Assembly: GCA_032622095.1 (NCBI GenBank)
Contig: CP136066.1
Location: 107,529,319 to 107,593,318, forward strand
Direction of reading: 5' to 3'
DNA from: Siphonodentalium dalli
Lineage: Eukaryota > Mollusca > Scaphopoda > Gadilida > Siphonodentaliidae
Length of the DNA: 64,000 bases
Below the pieces are notes generated by a model. That model made no database searches. It had not been told where the DNA came from and saw nothing but the letters and a program-made list of their open reading frames with translations. Position numbers and translations under genes: made by a program. Each line of letters opens with the position of its first letter. The first letter of the stretch is position 1. Below, piece after piece: positions 48,378 to 59,345 of the stretch.

Positions 48378-48460
48378 CAGTCGATGACTGTGGGGTCGCT
48401 CACCAGACTGTAAAGACAGAGAAGACTGGGACTCTGAAGACTACAATAGTCAGTACGTTG
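48378..48460. repeat. Dispersed repeat (copy 3 of the 1138-1330 family)
   Basis: CAGTCGATGACTGTGGGGTC then GCTCACCAGACTGTAAAGAC and TGAAGACTACAATAGTCAGT. Confidence 0.6.
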
Positions 48461-48639
48461 TTATAACGTAATTAGTTTTTCAAAATTTAAATTTTAAAAT
48501 TTTATTTTTATAAAAAAAAAAAAAATTGAACAAGGAGTAAAATCAAATGTTTTTTTTTTTCATTTAAAAGTAATTTTTTTTGTTAAATTAAGCAAGGAGT
48601 TAAATCTAAAAAATTAAATCTAAATCTAATTTATTTTTG

Positions 48640-48968
48640 TTAAATATATTGACCCTGGCTCTGCCCATGTTTGCCCAGTGACCCCCATTTTAACAGATCT
48701 GAACCCCAGTAAACCAAGGACCCTCCATGCCAAATATTAGCTTAATGGTTCTTGAGAAGAAGTTGTTTTAAGACTTACTCTGGAGGGAAAGAGTTTTGGC
48801 CGTGGCTTTGCAACTATTTGACTTGGTGACCTCATTTTTGTCACCTAGGGAACATCCACACCAAATATGAACCCATTCGGTCTTATGGGTCTGGAGAAGA
48901 AGATGTTTAAACAAGGATGGACGATGGACGAGGAGCTCCACAGGAGATTTTGCCTTAGGTGAGCTTAA
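48640..48968 (+). repeat. GACG-tailed repeat family copy
   Basis: TTGACCCTGGCTCTGCCCAT, two CCAAATAT modules, a short GGACGATGGACGAGGAG tail and the end TTAGGTGAGCTTAAAA. Confidence 0.6.
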
Positions 48969-49294
48969 AACTATAATCACGGGAACCTATATATCAGTAC
49001 AAAACTTGAACTCAACAACTCAAATAGTTTGTCCTATGGAGGGGGTTAAAGTTTTTGGAGTGAGTGGCTAATTCTTAAACTTATAAAGCTGTCTCTATTA
49101 GAAACAGTCTCAATCAACAAAAGGTGGTCCACACAAACTACAGAACCATTCATAGGGTAGAAATTAATTCACTGAAAGGAAGTGTTAAAACTGTATAAAT
49201 AACATATTTTGACTGACCCACCACTGAGTAGAGACAGAAGGCTCCTGTGAATACATTTGACATTCAATTTAAAAACTAATTACCAAAACAAAAC

Positions 49295-49384
49295 CCTCTG
49301 GCTGGAGAGAGCTTGTTGATACTACACTGTCAGATTTGACATGTGGATTATTATCATCAACAGAGCAGACTGGTATTATTTTCA
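49295..49384 (-). CDS. Gene A exon: linker after RRM1
   Basis: The acceptor ATTATCTCTTACAG is good and only one frame is open. It reads KIIPVCSVDDNNPHVKSDSV then VSTSSLQPE, a polar Ser/Asp/Asn-rich linker. The incoming phase (two bases) fits the RRM1 exon at 51280. Two donors are possible. AGAGG|GTTTTG at 49295 is a poor match to consensus but gives the phase required by the exon at 46415. TTTTG|GTAATT at 49284 is better in sequence but leaves the wrong phase. I list the phase-consistent end. Transcript evidence is needed to settle it. No domain is visible. Confidence 0.45.
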
Positions 49385-49614
49385 CTGTAAGAGATAATAT
49401 TCTATCATATGCACAGGGTGTATTGCATTGTGACTGTGAAATATATTTAAAACAAGTGTTTGATAACAGGGATGCTAGAAGCACCAATTAACAAGGGTGA
49501 GGGGGTTCTTTAATATTTGTGTCTTTAATAATTAACTTTAAAAAAATATATATATATTATTGAAATAAATAAAATAAAAAAATATTTTGAATTGATCCAA
49601 GGAGTTCAATCTAA

Positions 49615-50020
49615 TTTTTTTTTGGAGTTATGTCACTGGCTCCACCCACATTTGACCCAGTGACCTCAATTGAACAAATCTGAACGCCAGTCACCCAAGG
49701 ACCCTTCATACCAAATATGAACCCATTCGACCTGATGGTACAAGAGAAGAAGTCGTTTTAAGAAATACTATGGATGGAAAGTTATGGCCCTGTCTTCGCA
49801 ACTATTTGAGCCAGTGACCTCATTTGAACAAATCTGAATGTTAGTCACCCAGGGAACATCCACACCAAATATGAACCAATTCGTTCTTATGGGTCGGGAG
49901 AAGATGTTTAAAGAATTGTTGACAGACGGACGGACGGCTGGACGGCTAGACGGATGGACGACGGACGAGGAGTGATGACTATAGTTCCACCGGAGACTTC
50001 GTCTCAGGTGAGCTAAAAAC
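49615..50020 (+). repeat. GACG-tailed repeat family, full copy
   Basis: TTATGTCACTGGCTCCACCC, two CAGTGACCTCA modules, a long GGACGGACGGCTGGACGG tail and the end GAGACTTCGTCTCAGGTGAG. Confidence 0.7.
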
Positions 50021-50023
50021 CTG

Positions 50024-50500
50024 AACAATACGATTGATCATTCCATTGAATGTCCTCATAGCGAACATCCATAACAAATTTCATGAAGATCCCACAACCT
50101 ATGGTTGAGATATCTGCTCGGGAAGGAAATAAAACCCTAACATTTCCAGATACACAATGATGAATACCTCTAGAACGGAAAGTCTGAACAAAACTATTGA
50201 ACACTCCATGGAATGTCCTCCTAGTAGTGAACATCCATACCAAATTTCTTTGAGATCCATGCACTACTGTTCAGGTTATGACCTGAACAGAGACTGGGCA
50301 GACAAAAAGCCAACATTTCCAGATAAACAAAGATGAATAACTATAGAACGGAAAACCCAAACAAAACAATTTAACACTCCATTGAATGTCCTCCTAGTAG
50401 TGAACATCCATAACAAATTTCATTGAGACCTGAGCACTATTCTTCAAGTTATGACCTGAACAGAAATCAGATGGACATAAATACTCATGCACACATGGAC
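50024..50500 (+). repeat. Tandem repeat, ~170-180 bp, three units
   Basis: Each unit has CACTCCATTGAATGTCCTCC or a variant, GAACATCCATAACAAATTTC, AACATTTCCAGATA and GAACGGAAA. It ends in GGACAGATGGATGGATG. Confidence 0.75.
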
Positions 50501-50811
50501 AGATGGATGGATGCACCGACAGATGCAAAACAGTATATACCCCTCACTTCTTTTTATAAAAGGGGTACAAAAATAACCAAATTTCATGAACCAAGAAAGA
50601 TTGGGTCTCCTCTCATATTCTTCAGATATGATATCATAGCTATATGAACTGTACTTTTGAAAACAGGAAAAGGTCAAAATTTTAAATATTTTTCAAAGCA
50701 TAAATGTAGAGTAAAAGAAGTTTTAAAATATCAGGAAATTATGGCAAAATGTGTTGCCTGCCTTGACCTGCTGAGAGTGAGTAATCCTGAATCAGTACTA
50801 TTACTGATAAC

Positions 50812-51251
50812 TTAAAGATGCAAAATCCAAATTACTATTTCTTTGGCTTCGGGGGTTAAAACTATTTTATTCGAGTCGAGGAACCCACCCATCAAAGCTC
50901 AGTGATCAGATATCGATTTTTAAAATTTTTATTTCCTGAGATATGTAATTTTTGGGGGCCTGGCAAATATTCGTCGAGCCAACGATCTCAGACAAAAATT
51001 GCGGATGAAGATGGATAACTCTAAAATCAAGTGGCTTTCGGTGTTAGATATTTATCAATCCGGCCAAATTTCTTTGAACAAAATGTTGATAAATAACATG
51101 TTTTGGGCAATTTTATTCTATAGTTGACTGTGGTTAGCATTATTTTTGGGCAATTAATCGATTCTGATAACTGAAGCGGAATTTCAAAAAATGTTGTTGT
51201 TGTTTTAACCTGATGATATGGGGACCCTCGAATCAGATTGAGTACCTTTAA
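50812..51251. mobile_element. TTAA-flanked MITE related to 25889-26376
   Basis: TTAA at both sides; interior shares TACTATTTCTTTGGCTTCGG and TTCGAGTCGAGGAACCCA. Right terminus AGATTGAGTACCTTTAA; left terminus decayed. Confidence 0.65.
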
Positions 51252-51279
51252 GAATTTTATGATTTACTAAGATACTAAC

Positions 51280-51422
51280 ATGGTTTGGAAACAAAGTTTG
51301 AAGTGAAGAACTTTTTGACTGTATATCTAACATGAAGAAATCGTCCATGCCACTGTTTATGAAACCACTTCTGCAGAAAGCTCTCTGCAGTCTGGTGATC
51401 GGCAAACTTCACAAATGCACAC
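51280..51422 (-). CDS. Gene A exon: RRM1 beta-3 (RNP1), helix 2, beta-4
   Basis: The acceptor is strong (TTCTCTCTCCTCAG, first base 51422). The exon encodes CAFVKFADHQTAESFLQKW followed by FHKQWHGRFLHVRYTVKKF. CAFVKFAD is an RNP1-type strand, TAESFLQKW is helix 2 and GRFLHVRYT is the closing beta-4, the normal order and spacing for an RRM. The first base completes a codon with the TG left by the upstream exon. The proposed donor is CCAT|GTTAGT, just before the in-frame TAG; it leaves one base, which matches the two-base start of the exon at 49384. The weak point is that donor: if it is not used, the reading frame stops at 51278. Confidence 0.75.
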
Positions 51423-51541
51423 CTGAGGAGAGAGAATTTTTTTAAGATGGTCTTCCCACAAAGTTTCATATAGATTCCAGGCAGAAAATAATAGATATGA
51501 ATTGCAGTGAATCGAGGACATTTGTATGGAAAAGCTTCTAC

Positions 51542-51624
51542 CAAACGTGGCTGCTGAATCTCAAATATGTGAACAAATCTAGCCCATATAGACTTGATAA
51601 TACTGAGGGTGTAATCCATACCCC
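51542..51624 (-). CDS. Gene A exon: RRM1 helix 1 and beta-2
   Basis: This 83-bp exon runs from an acceptor after GTATTCAGGATTCAG (first base 51624) to a donor CGTTTG|GTAGAAG. It is open in phase 0, reads GVWITPSVLSSLYGLDLFTY then LRFSSHV, and leaves TG, which with the next exon's G gives Trp. Length and phase (0 in, 2 out) are exactly what is needed to join the exons at 55258-55206 and 51422-51280. They are also the phases flanking the equivalent exon of RRM2 (42545-42475). The peptide fits helix 1 (SVLSSLYG) and beta-2 (LFTYLRF). A longer open frame covers this stretch in a different register and is not the coding one. The intron to the next exon is only 119 bp. Confidence 0.65.
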
Positions 51625-54600
51625 CTGAATCCTGAATACCAGAGAAGGATCAATCCTGCGTATCAGTTAAGAAAATATGGAATACATTGCTCCATAATTT
51701 TATACTAATATCACAGTTTCACACATTTGCTGAAGTATCCATAACTTCAACACATCAAGAGGTAGACTAAATACATCAAGATATGTCATTTAAGTTAGAA
51801 AATAATCAAAATTTGTGTTATTTTATTGCTGAATCCTGAATTCTGGTAACATTTGACATATAACTCCCTGAGTACCAGTTAACAGAGGGTGTGAATACTG
51901 CATACCGCCTGAAAATAGCCTGAAACCTTCATACCAAAAGAGGGGTTGGGGTGACACCCTCAAAACTATAAAGATGCCACAGGTTATGTTTACCAACACT
52001 GATGAAATGTTAGTACAAACATTTCTGGAATATCCCATTTAAAATATCTTTGCCAAATCATGCAAACGATACACGATTCTTCCATAATCCTATACATGTA
52101 ACACAACATTGAAAATCGGGTTCACAAATTACTTTTACCGTACGTATGATCATTTACATATATGATTTTCTAATGTTTATCATTAAATAATTTGAAAGAT
52201 AAAAAAAAATTCTGATTTAAATCCCATGAAAATTAATAACCAGGTGCAAATTGCATTTACATTATGATCATATTATTAATTTTATTTAGAATTTCTAGAA
52301 CAGAAATATGTGCGAAAATGTTTTGATCATACTAATGGAGAGCACTCTATCTTGTTAGCACCCTCAATCAAGGCAAATTGCAGATCAGAGATTTACCATG
52401 GATTATGATTGTAATAAACCACTTTATTAATGTCTTTATAGACAATTATTATACCACATCTTCAGTTTTATCTGTATTTTATTCACAACATATCTAATTG
52501 TAGTCTTGATATTAGGATTTATAAATATTATGTTGTTGTAATTGTGACCCGGGAGAGATAGGCAGAGGATGTGCATTTCGACACCTAACTTTAAAAGAAC
52601 AGCAGCCAACCTTGATCAAATTAGCACCAGATGGTGTCAAAAGAAGAATACATGTATTGATAATTGTTCACATTTCAGCTATTACTTATGAAAAGTTCCA
52701 AATAAAAGTAACAAAAGTGAAATCAGCTCACAAAAGTCACCTAATTCATGCATTCTTGATCTGGGACCTTCAGAAAGGCTGTGAAATACAACATTAAGGA
52801 ACAGGAATTAACTAAGAAATGTTACCAGCGTAATATTTTTCAATGTTATAAATTTCCTGTTACAAAATCAAAAAGTTCCCAAGCTTTGAACTGGTGGCAT
52901 ATAATCTCTATGGGCGTAGCCAGAGGAGAGATTCATGGCATGATCTAGTATGAACAACTTGTTGGCGCTGGTGAAGCATTAAAGATCATGTGCCAGTGCA
53001 TTCTCTTGTATATGTGAGTCTCACATTGGGAGCCTCGCATATATAAGAGAATTCAGCGGCTTACAAGGTCAAGGTAAATATTGGTAGGCCAATGTATTCT
53101 CTTATATATGCGTGGCTCCCTATGGCTATGGAAGACTCGCATATACAATAGAATGCATTGGTACAGGGTGTTCACAACATTTCAGGAAGCTCCAGTCATG
53201 GAAGGATGGCTAATATGGTAAGAATACAGTTTATTAAAAACTTAACAAGGAACTAAACAGAAAACAAAAAACATTTTTCAAAACAAGCAACTCACACTTT
53301 AATACCATTTTCAGATCTATTTATGTAATATTTATCATATCTGAACCCTATCAAGAGCAACTTGAATTCATCCTGAAAACCAAGTAACGACATACATAGG
53401 CAGCAAATATTCTGGATGAATGACTTGATGCCATTGGTTTGTATGTATAGGTATCTGCATATCCTTTCTAAATCTAGCTAATATTTTATTTCAATGGGAG
53501 TTAGTTTATACCTCAGAATTAAGTGAAATTTTTGTAAAAACAAAAATTTAGATACAAATGATCTGTCAAAAATTCTAAATTAGACAACAATTGTAATTAA
53601 ATCGGATTCAATCCTCATAAAAATGCACAGAGCTGGCAAACTAATTAATATTTTGATCTAGTAAACTGACTGCTTTAAATGTTCACATGGATTATTTATT
53701 GTTGGAAATTGTTTTTCTTTCTTCAAAACCAGAAAGTCGTCTGCATATATTTGCTCTAACCCAAATTTACAAGAAAAGAAACCAATGCTTGCACCAGCTA
53801 AGTTCACCAGCTAAGTTCACCAGCTATTCAATGAATCTATTAGTTGAAAAATGTAGTTTCAGTTCTGGAAGATTTAGTTTTTGACGAAAAACAATTGAAA
53901 ATAATAGACTTTGCACTAAGTTTGAAGTACAATCCATATGAAACTTAAGCACAGAAAACATGTCGGTACCTCGACAAAAAACAACATGTTCACAGTTTAT
54001 TACACGGGATAAGTTGATAATACAATGTTTTGGAGCTTCCTCTTTCAAATGGTATATAATATCAGGGTTTCTGCTACTACGTCCAGCGGCCTCATTCCCC
54101 TCCCCAACCTTGACTTAATATTGGCCACAAAATAGCCACAGACCTAGCTCCGTCCCCATTTTACACAGGACGAGTGACCACCGACACTGAAGATTAACAG
54201 ATTGCAAGGAATCCTGCACCTGGTGCCTGAATAAGACATGATCAGTAGCGTGGACCACGTGCACAGTTGTCTGAAGTTGTCTCCACCATCCTGGGTAACG
54301 CTTTGTCGGCAAATGTTTAGTAGCATTTTAAATTACCGTAGGTAGATTTCGGTATATACATATGATATAAGTCCCAACTTTCTAAACCCACTATTTCCCA
54401 TCGGAATACGCATTATAAATCGGTAAGTCTGTATGGGGCTTAATTCTGAGCTACAACCGTGAACACAGGTTAGGTCTGGCAGTCGCTGCCACGAACAGTG
54501 CAGACATTTTACCTCAAAGCAAGGTCTGTATCAAAGAAATGTTCAATTAAAAAGAAAACACTTAAAATATTAATAGTTATTTTCAGTGGCAGTGTATTTA

Positions 54601-55205
54601 TTCCCAATCCAATTAATACAAAAATTATCTATCCATTATACGAATCCAGCATGAAGTCAACTACCGTCTGAGGAATGGCTTTTGAATTAACACCAATCTG
54701 TTTTGATTGGTACCGTGAACAAAACTCAAAGTATGCAGAGCTGGGTATAGCACGTGACATGACCTCTGCCTATGACATAATTATCACTGGTTACTGCTGC
54801 AGCTAGAGCAAACTGTGACAATGTGTCTTTGCCAACCGCGGTTACCTTTGATGTCGGTGCCGTTTGATGTCGCTTAAATTGCTACTGTTATAAAAGTTGT
54901 TTTATCAACTGTATAAATGCTTTTAGTTCATCAACTTGAGATCAAAGAAAGATTATCTGTTTTAATTTGGTTTCTACAAAGCTTCAATGATGTTCCTGCT
55001 TGTTGTTTCAAATACAAGGAAATGGCTACTTTCAGTGATAAACATCCAGATTTTCTCCTGACAAGGCGCCGTGTATGTGCTTCCCAAATACGGCCACATT
55101 CCCCCAACCCCTAGCGGAAACCCTGATAATATGGCATATATTTTATATAATGTGATCTTGGGGTTGGAAAATTAAGTGGGCCCTTAAAAGAGAAAATAAA
55201 CTCAC
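51625..55205 (-). other. 3.6-kb intron of gene A
   Basis: Contains the MITE copy at 52925-53213 and a short duplication CACCAGCTAAGTTCACCAGC near 53800. The remainder is AT-rich with no further element that I can recognise. Confidence 0.6.
52925..53213. mobile_element. MITE, copy 2 of the 8814-9064 family
   Basis: Shares CTGGTGAAGCATTAAAGATC, CTCTTATATATGCGTGGCTC and CAGGAAGCTCCAGTCATGGA. Confidence 0.65.
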
Positions 55206-55258
55206 CAATTTTATTTCATGTGGAATGTTTGCGATGAAGACTTCATTTTTCACATCAT
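55206..55258 (-). CDS. Gene A exon: RRM1 strand beta-1 (RNP2)
   Basis: This 53-bp exon lies between a strong acceptor (TTTATTTTCCAG) and a strong donor (TTG|GTGAGT). After two bases completing a split Asp codon it encodes DVKNEVFIANIPHEIKL. VFIANIP fits the RNP2 hexamer of an RRM, with the hydrophobic strand and the N-x-P turn. The exon ends in phase 0. The downstream exons at 51624-51542 and 51422-51280 supply helix 1/beta-2 and beta-3 to beta-4, so the three exons build one RRM. RRM proteins bind single-stranded RNA through RNP1 and RNP2. This RNP2 has Ile/Ala rather than the classic aromatic at the RNA-stacking position, so binding may be non-canonical; that last point is inference. Confidence 0.75.
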
Positions 55259-55424
55259 CTGGAAAATAAAGCTTAAATATAATTAATTAAAACCATGTCA
55301 TTTTGCAGCATTTGGATTGATATGAAGTAGAAAATCTGTTCATGAGATGACTTATAATGTTTAACTAAATACTTCCAAAGTAAATTTTAAAAACAACAGC
55401 ATCGTTAGGGAGTGGAAAAATACG

Positions 55425-55815
55425 CCCATGAAAATTCCAACAAAGAGCTATAATTCTGGAAAAGAATGGTGGGCAGAACCCAAATTCGAACTTGACCAAT
55501 ATTTTGGATTAGTAAAGTCGCATACCAAACTTCATTCGATCATTCAGTTCAGACTTACCAAAGTTATCATCCGGAAAAAAAAATTGAGTGAAAATATGCA
55601 AATATGACTCTGGTGCATATGCAAATATGCAAATATGACTCTGGTGAAAATATTCAAGCGGAACCCGAAGATATGCAACCCGAATTTGAAATTGACCTGT
55701 ATTTTAAGCTAATAAACCAAAATACCAAATTTCATTCCATTAAATTAATACTATCTAAATCATCATCTGGAAACCAAAGGTGAACAGATGGACAGACGGA
55801 TGGACCAATAACATA
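55425..55815 (+). repeat. Two diverged ~160-bp tandem units with GACGGA tail
   Basis: AACCCAAATTCGAACTTGACC and ACCCGAATTTGAAATTGACC precede CATACCAAACTTCATTCGAT / AATACCAAATTTCATTCCAT; tail GGACAGACGGATGGACC. A CTCTGGTG..ATATGCAAATATG duplication lies between. Confidence 0.6.
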
Positions 55816-55867
55816 ATATTGGCATATAAAAAAATAAAAAAAAGACACAGCAATATTTCTATATTAA

Positions 55868-56073
55868 TTAACCCTTTCAGTGCCAAGTCCGATTTTTGTA
55901 TCAACCCATATTTCCTTGATCATTTTTCAAATTTATTGATTATAATAATGTGATACATTGATGGAAAGAGCTCTAAGAGCTCATGTATCACATTATTTTA
56001 ATCAATAAATTTGAAAAATGATCAAGGAAATATGGGTTGATACAAAAATCGGACTTGGCACTGAAAGGGTTAA
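55868..56073. mobile_element. TTAA-flanked palindromic MITE, CCCTTTCAGTGCC ends
   Basis: TTAACCCTTTCAGTGCCAAG at the left, exact complement at the right; ~97-bp arms meeting at AAGAGCTCTAAGAGCTC. TTAA duplication. Confidence 0.85.
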
Positions 56074-56084
56074 GTTATCTCAGC

Positions 56085-56210
56085 AACATCGGGGGTACAT
56101 GGAGATTTAATACCTGGATGTCCGTTTTGAATCCCGAAACTGAGCAAGGTATTAAATCTCTAGGTATTTAATCCAGGTATTAAATCACCATGTACCCCAC
56201 GATATTGAGC
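56085..56210. repeat. Hairpin repeat with TTTAATACCTGGATGTCC
   Basis: GGGGTACATGGAGATTTAAT and its partner ATTAAATCACCATGTACCCC, with an internal AGGTATTAAATC repeat; related to 41447-41555. Confidence 0.65.
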
Positions 56211-56499
56211 ACTGCAGATGAGATAACAATTTTGCCAGAGCAATAATAGCCATATGGTCTCAATTTAAGTGTATTTTACATAGGTTTTCACATTAATTGA
56301 CATCAATAAGAATAACTCAGAAGCCGACGTATGTATCCGGCATCAGGTGACGTCAAACTCGGCATGCTAAAGCAATGTCACGATTGGTGGAAACTGCCCG
56401 TTCAAAGGTCATTCATATACCCCAAAGTTTCACATGCTCATATACCCCCGATGTTTCAATTGCTCATATACCCCCGATGTTTCACATGTTCAATATTTA

Positions 56500-56615
56500 A
56501 CAATATTTACCTTGACTGTATAAGCCAAGGAGACTCGCAAATATAAGAGAATACACTGGCACCCAAACTTTAATGTTGCACCAGCACAGCTCCCATCACG
56601 AAACGGTTATACCCC
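56500..56615. mobile_element. MITE, partial copy 3 of the 8814-9064 family
   Basis: GAGACTCGCAAATATAAGAG and CACCAGCACAGCTCCCATCA in inverted orientation, ending near GAAACGGTTA. Confidence 0.5.
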
Positions 56616-57611
56616 GCTGTCAATGGTGAGGGGGAGATGGTGATTTGAAAAAAGTTAGGGCCCCACGAAGCTTCGAGATTCGATTCGATTTTGAATCTTA
56701 CGTTCCGATTCGATTCGATTCGAAAGTGGTCGGGTGATTCGGGATATTTCGAATCGTTATATACAAGTTCTTTATCACTGGGAATAGACTGCATTATCTA
56801 TAAAATTTATTCATATTATCCCCAATACTTAACACAAGTCTCCTTCCGCGACCATGTGTTACCACCATGGTCCAATGTGTATAGGGTAAGTTGCCTAAAA
56901 GCTCACTGCTCGTATATATTGCCCCATCAGTCCCAGTGCTGGTTACACGTGGAAGGTCGGTGCAACTCGTGCAGCATGCAGGTATAGGTCTGTGATGGTT
57001 TGCGTGTTCATCGCGGTTGTACCATAATCGTAACGCACACGGTTTCCTCCACCACATAAAACCAGAAATGTCGCGATACTGAAGTTAGTGAATTTCTTGA
57101 GGGACATATTTGTATGTCGGTATCTGACATTCTTACCAGAAAAGCCTATATTGCCTTACTCAGATCAATCAAATAATATCATATTTTTTTTAACTCAAAA
57201 TTAAAACGATATAAATATATTAAATAAACATTTTGGGAGCTCCATCATGCCATCTCCAAATCCGACCAACATCTTTATCCGGGAAATGGAATATAATTTG
57301 TTAACCATTCAGCTTTCCGACAGACAGGCCCAAGTTGGGATACTATATATAGTTCTCTGTAATCCCGTTTGCGTATGCACTATTCCCAATTAAGTCACGA
57401 TGCGCAATGCTGTGCGTGACAGGGTGAAGCGTACATGCGCAGAAGAGTTCCCGTTTGCAATGACTCGAATCAGACTCCATTAACTCCAAAGTTCCAAACT
57501 GATTTCTTTCATGCATTCTGGCAGTGGCACAAAATATGAAATGGTGTCGTGCCATTCTCATATATTAAACTGTTTTAAACTGTGATTAAATATTGTATTT
57601 ATATATATCAC

Positions 57612-58340
57612 TAGAAGGTGACCCGACTTCGTCCGGGCTTTGACCTTGAATTGTCCATTTTGAATGTCAGGGTCAAGTTGGGTCACGATTTGACCAGTCC
57701 AAAACACTACCCGACAAAAGTACCCGACAAACGTGCCCGTCGAAATCCATCCGTTTTTACCCGATTTGACCTTAAATTGATCATTTTGAAGGTCAAGGTC
57801 GTGTCGGGGTCACGATATGACCAGTCCAAAACAATCAGTGGACAAAAGTAACCCCACGTATCAAATTTCGTCGAAATCCCATCAAAATTGGCGATTTGAC
57901 ATTGAAGTTACCCGATTTCAAGGTCAAGGTCATGTCGCACGGGCAAATGAATATGCTTATGAGACTCCCCATACGAAAGGACCCCAACATACCAAGTTTC
58001 ATCGAAATCCCGTGATATTCGGGCGTTTGACCTTGAAATGACCCGATTTCAAGGTCAAGGTCACGTCGCACAGGCAAATTAATAGGCCTATGTCATTCCC
58101 CGGCCGAACGTACCACCACATACCAAGTTTCATCGAAATCCCGTGATATTCGGGCGTTTGACCTTGAAATGACCCGATTTCAAGGTCAATGTCACGTCGC
58201 ACGGACAAATTAATAGGCCCATGCCACCCCACGGCCGAAAATACCCCCACATACCAAGTTTCATCGAAATCGGGTCGGCCGTTTTAGAGTTCATCGCGAA
58301 CATACACACAGACACACAGACAGACAGACAGATCTTCCAA
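57612..58340 (+). repeat. Tandem ~120-bp repeat, AAGGTCAAGGTCA type
   Basis: Units contain TTTGACCTTGAAATGACCCG, ATTTCAAGGTCAAGGTCACG, TCGCAC(A/G)GGCAAATTAATAG and CATACCAAGTTTCATCGAAA; three good copies and earlier diverged ones. Ends ACACAGACAGACAGACAGAT then AAAATATATAATAGA. Small open frames here are artefacts. Confidence 0.85.
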
Positions 58341-58344
58341 AATA

Positions 58345-59345
58345 TATAATAGACGTTGTCCGGGCTATTCAAAAACCAAATTTCAAGTCGATAGCTCTAC
58401 CCGTTTCCGAGATCTGGTCTGCGCATGCGCGAAGCTGGCGTCGCACAGGCTCGGCGACCCGATAAAATTCGTATCCGGGGCAAGATACATTCACATACTA
58501 AATTTCAAGTCGATAGCTCCACCCGTTTCCGAGATCTGGTCTGCGCATGCGCGAAGCTGGCATCGCACGGGCTCGGCGACCCGATAAAATTTGTATCCGG
58601 GGCAAGATACATTCACATAGCAAATTTCAAGTCGATAGCTCCACCCGTTTCCGAGATCTCGTCTGCGCATGCGCTGCACGGGCATCGCACGGGCTCGCCA
58701 ATACGACAATGACCACCGCCTGGTCAAACTACACACACGTACCAAGTTTCGTCCCGATCGGTGGAGAATCGTAGATTTGTATAAAGGACAGACAGACAGA
58801 CAGACAGACAGATTGTATCAAAATATATAAGAGACTAGCCGATGAGCCCGACGTTGTCCGGGCTATTCAAATACCAAATTTCAAGTCGATAGCTCCACCC
58901 GTTTCCGAGATCTCATCTGCGCATGCGCGAAGCTGGCGTCGCACGGGCTCGGCGACCCGATAAAATTTGTATCCGGGGCAAGATACATTCACATAGCAAA
59001 TTTCAAGTCGATAGCTCCACCTGTTTCCGATATCTCGTCTGCGCATGCGCGAAGCTGGCGTCGCACGGGCTCGGCGACCCGATAAAATTTGTATCCGGGG
59101 CAAGATACATTCACATACCAAATTTCAAGTCAGTAGCTCCACCCGTTTCCGAGATCTCGTCTGCGCATGCGCGAAGCGGGCGCCGCACGGGCTCGCCAAT
59201 ACGACAACGTCCACCGCCTGGTCAAACTACACACACGTACCAAGTTTGGTCGAGAATCGTAGATTTGTATAAATGACAAACATACAGACAAACATACAAA
59301 CATACAGACAAACAAACAGACAGAGGTCTTCAAAATATATATGAG
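58345..59345 (+). repeat. Tandem ~122-bp repeat, GCGCATGCGCGAAG type, two blocks
   Basis: Units contain GATAGCTCCACCCGTTTCCG, GTCTGCGCATGCGCGAAGCT, CTCGGCGACCCGATAAAATT and TATCCGGGGCAAGATACATT. Block 1 (58345-58840) and block 2 (58843-59345) each start GACGTTGTCCGGGCTATTCA and end with a GACAGACA/CATACAGACAAA tail and AAAATATATAxGAGA. This suggests two insertions of the same element, one into the tail of the other. Confidence 0.85.

Larger units (their letters stand above)
46416..49294 (-). other. 2.9-kb intron of gene A
   Basis: Holds the hairpin at 46964-47150, a dispersed repeat at 48378-48460 and a GACG-tailed repeat at 48640-48968. A short direct duplication (TGTTATCCATCGAGTCGGTC) lies at 47540-47582. 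The remainder is AT-rich. Confidence 0.5.
49385..51279 (-). other. 1.9-kb intron of gene A
   Basis: Almost entirely repeats: GACG-tailed copy, ~175-bp tandem units and a TTAA MITE (listed). 50.54-50.81 kb shows nothing. Confidence 0.6.

Noticed and set aside
51275..51619. Single 114-residue open frame on the minus strand
   Set aside because: It reads through a 119-bp intron and uses the wrong register for its 5' part; only the RNP1 exon portion is real.
52826..52856. 31-bp candidate exon (EIYNIEKYYA) resembling RRM helix 1
   Set aside because: It leaves the wrong phase for the RNP1 exon. The 83-bp exon at 51542-51624 fits phase, position and the RRM2 intron pattern.
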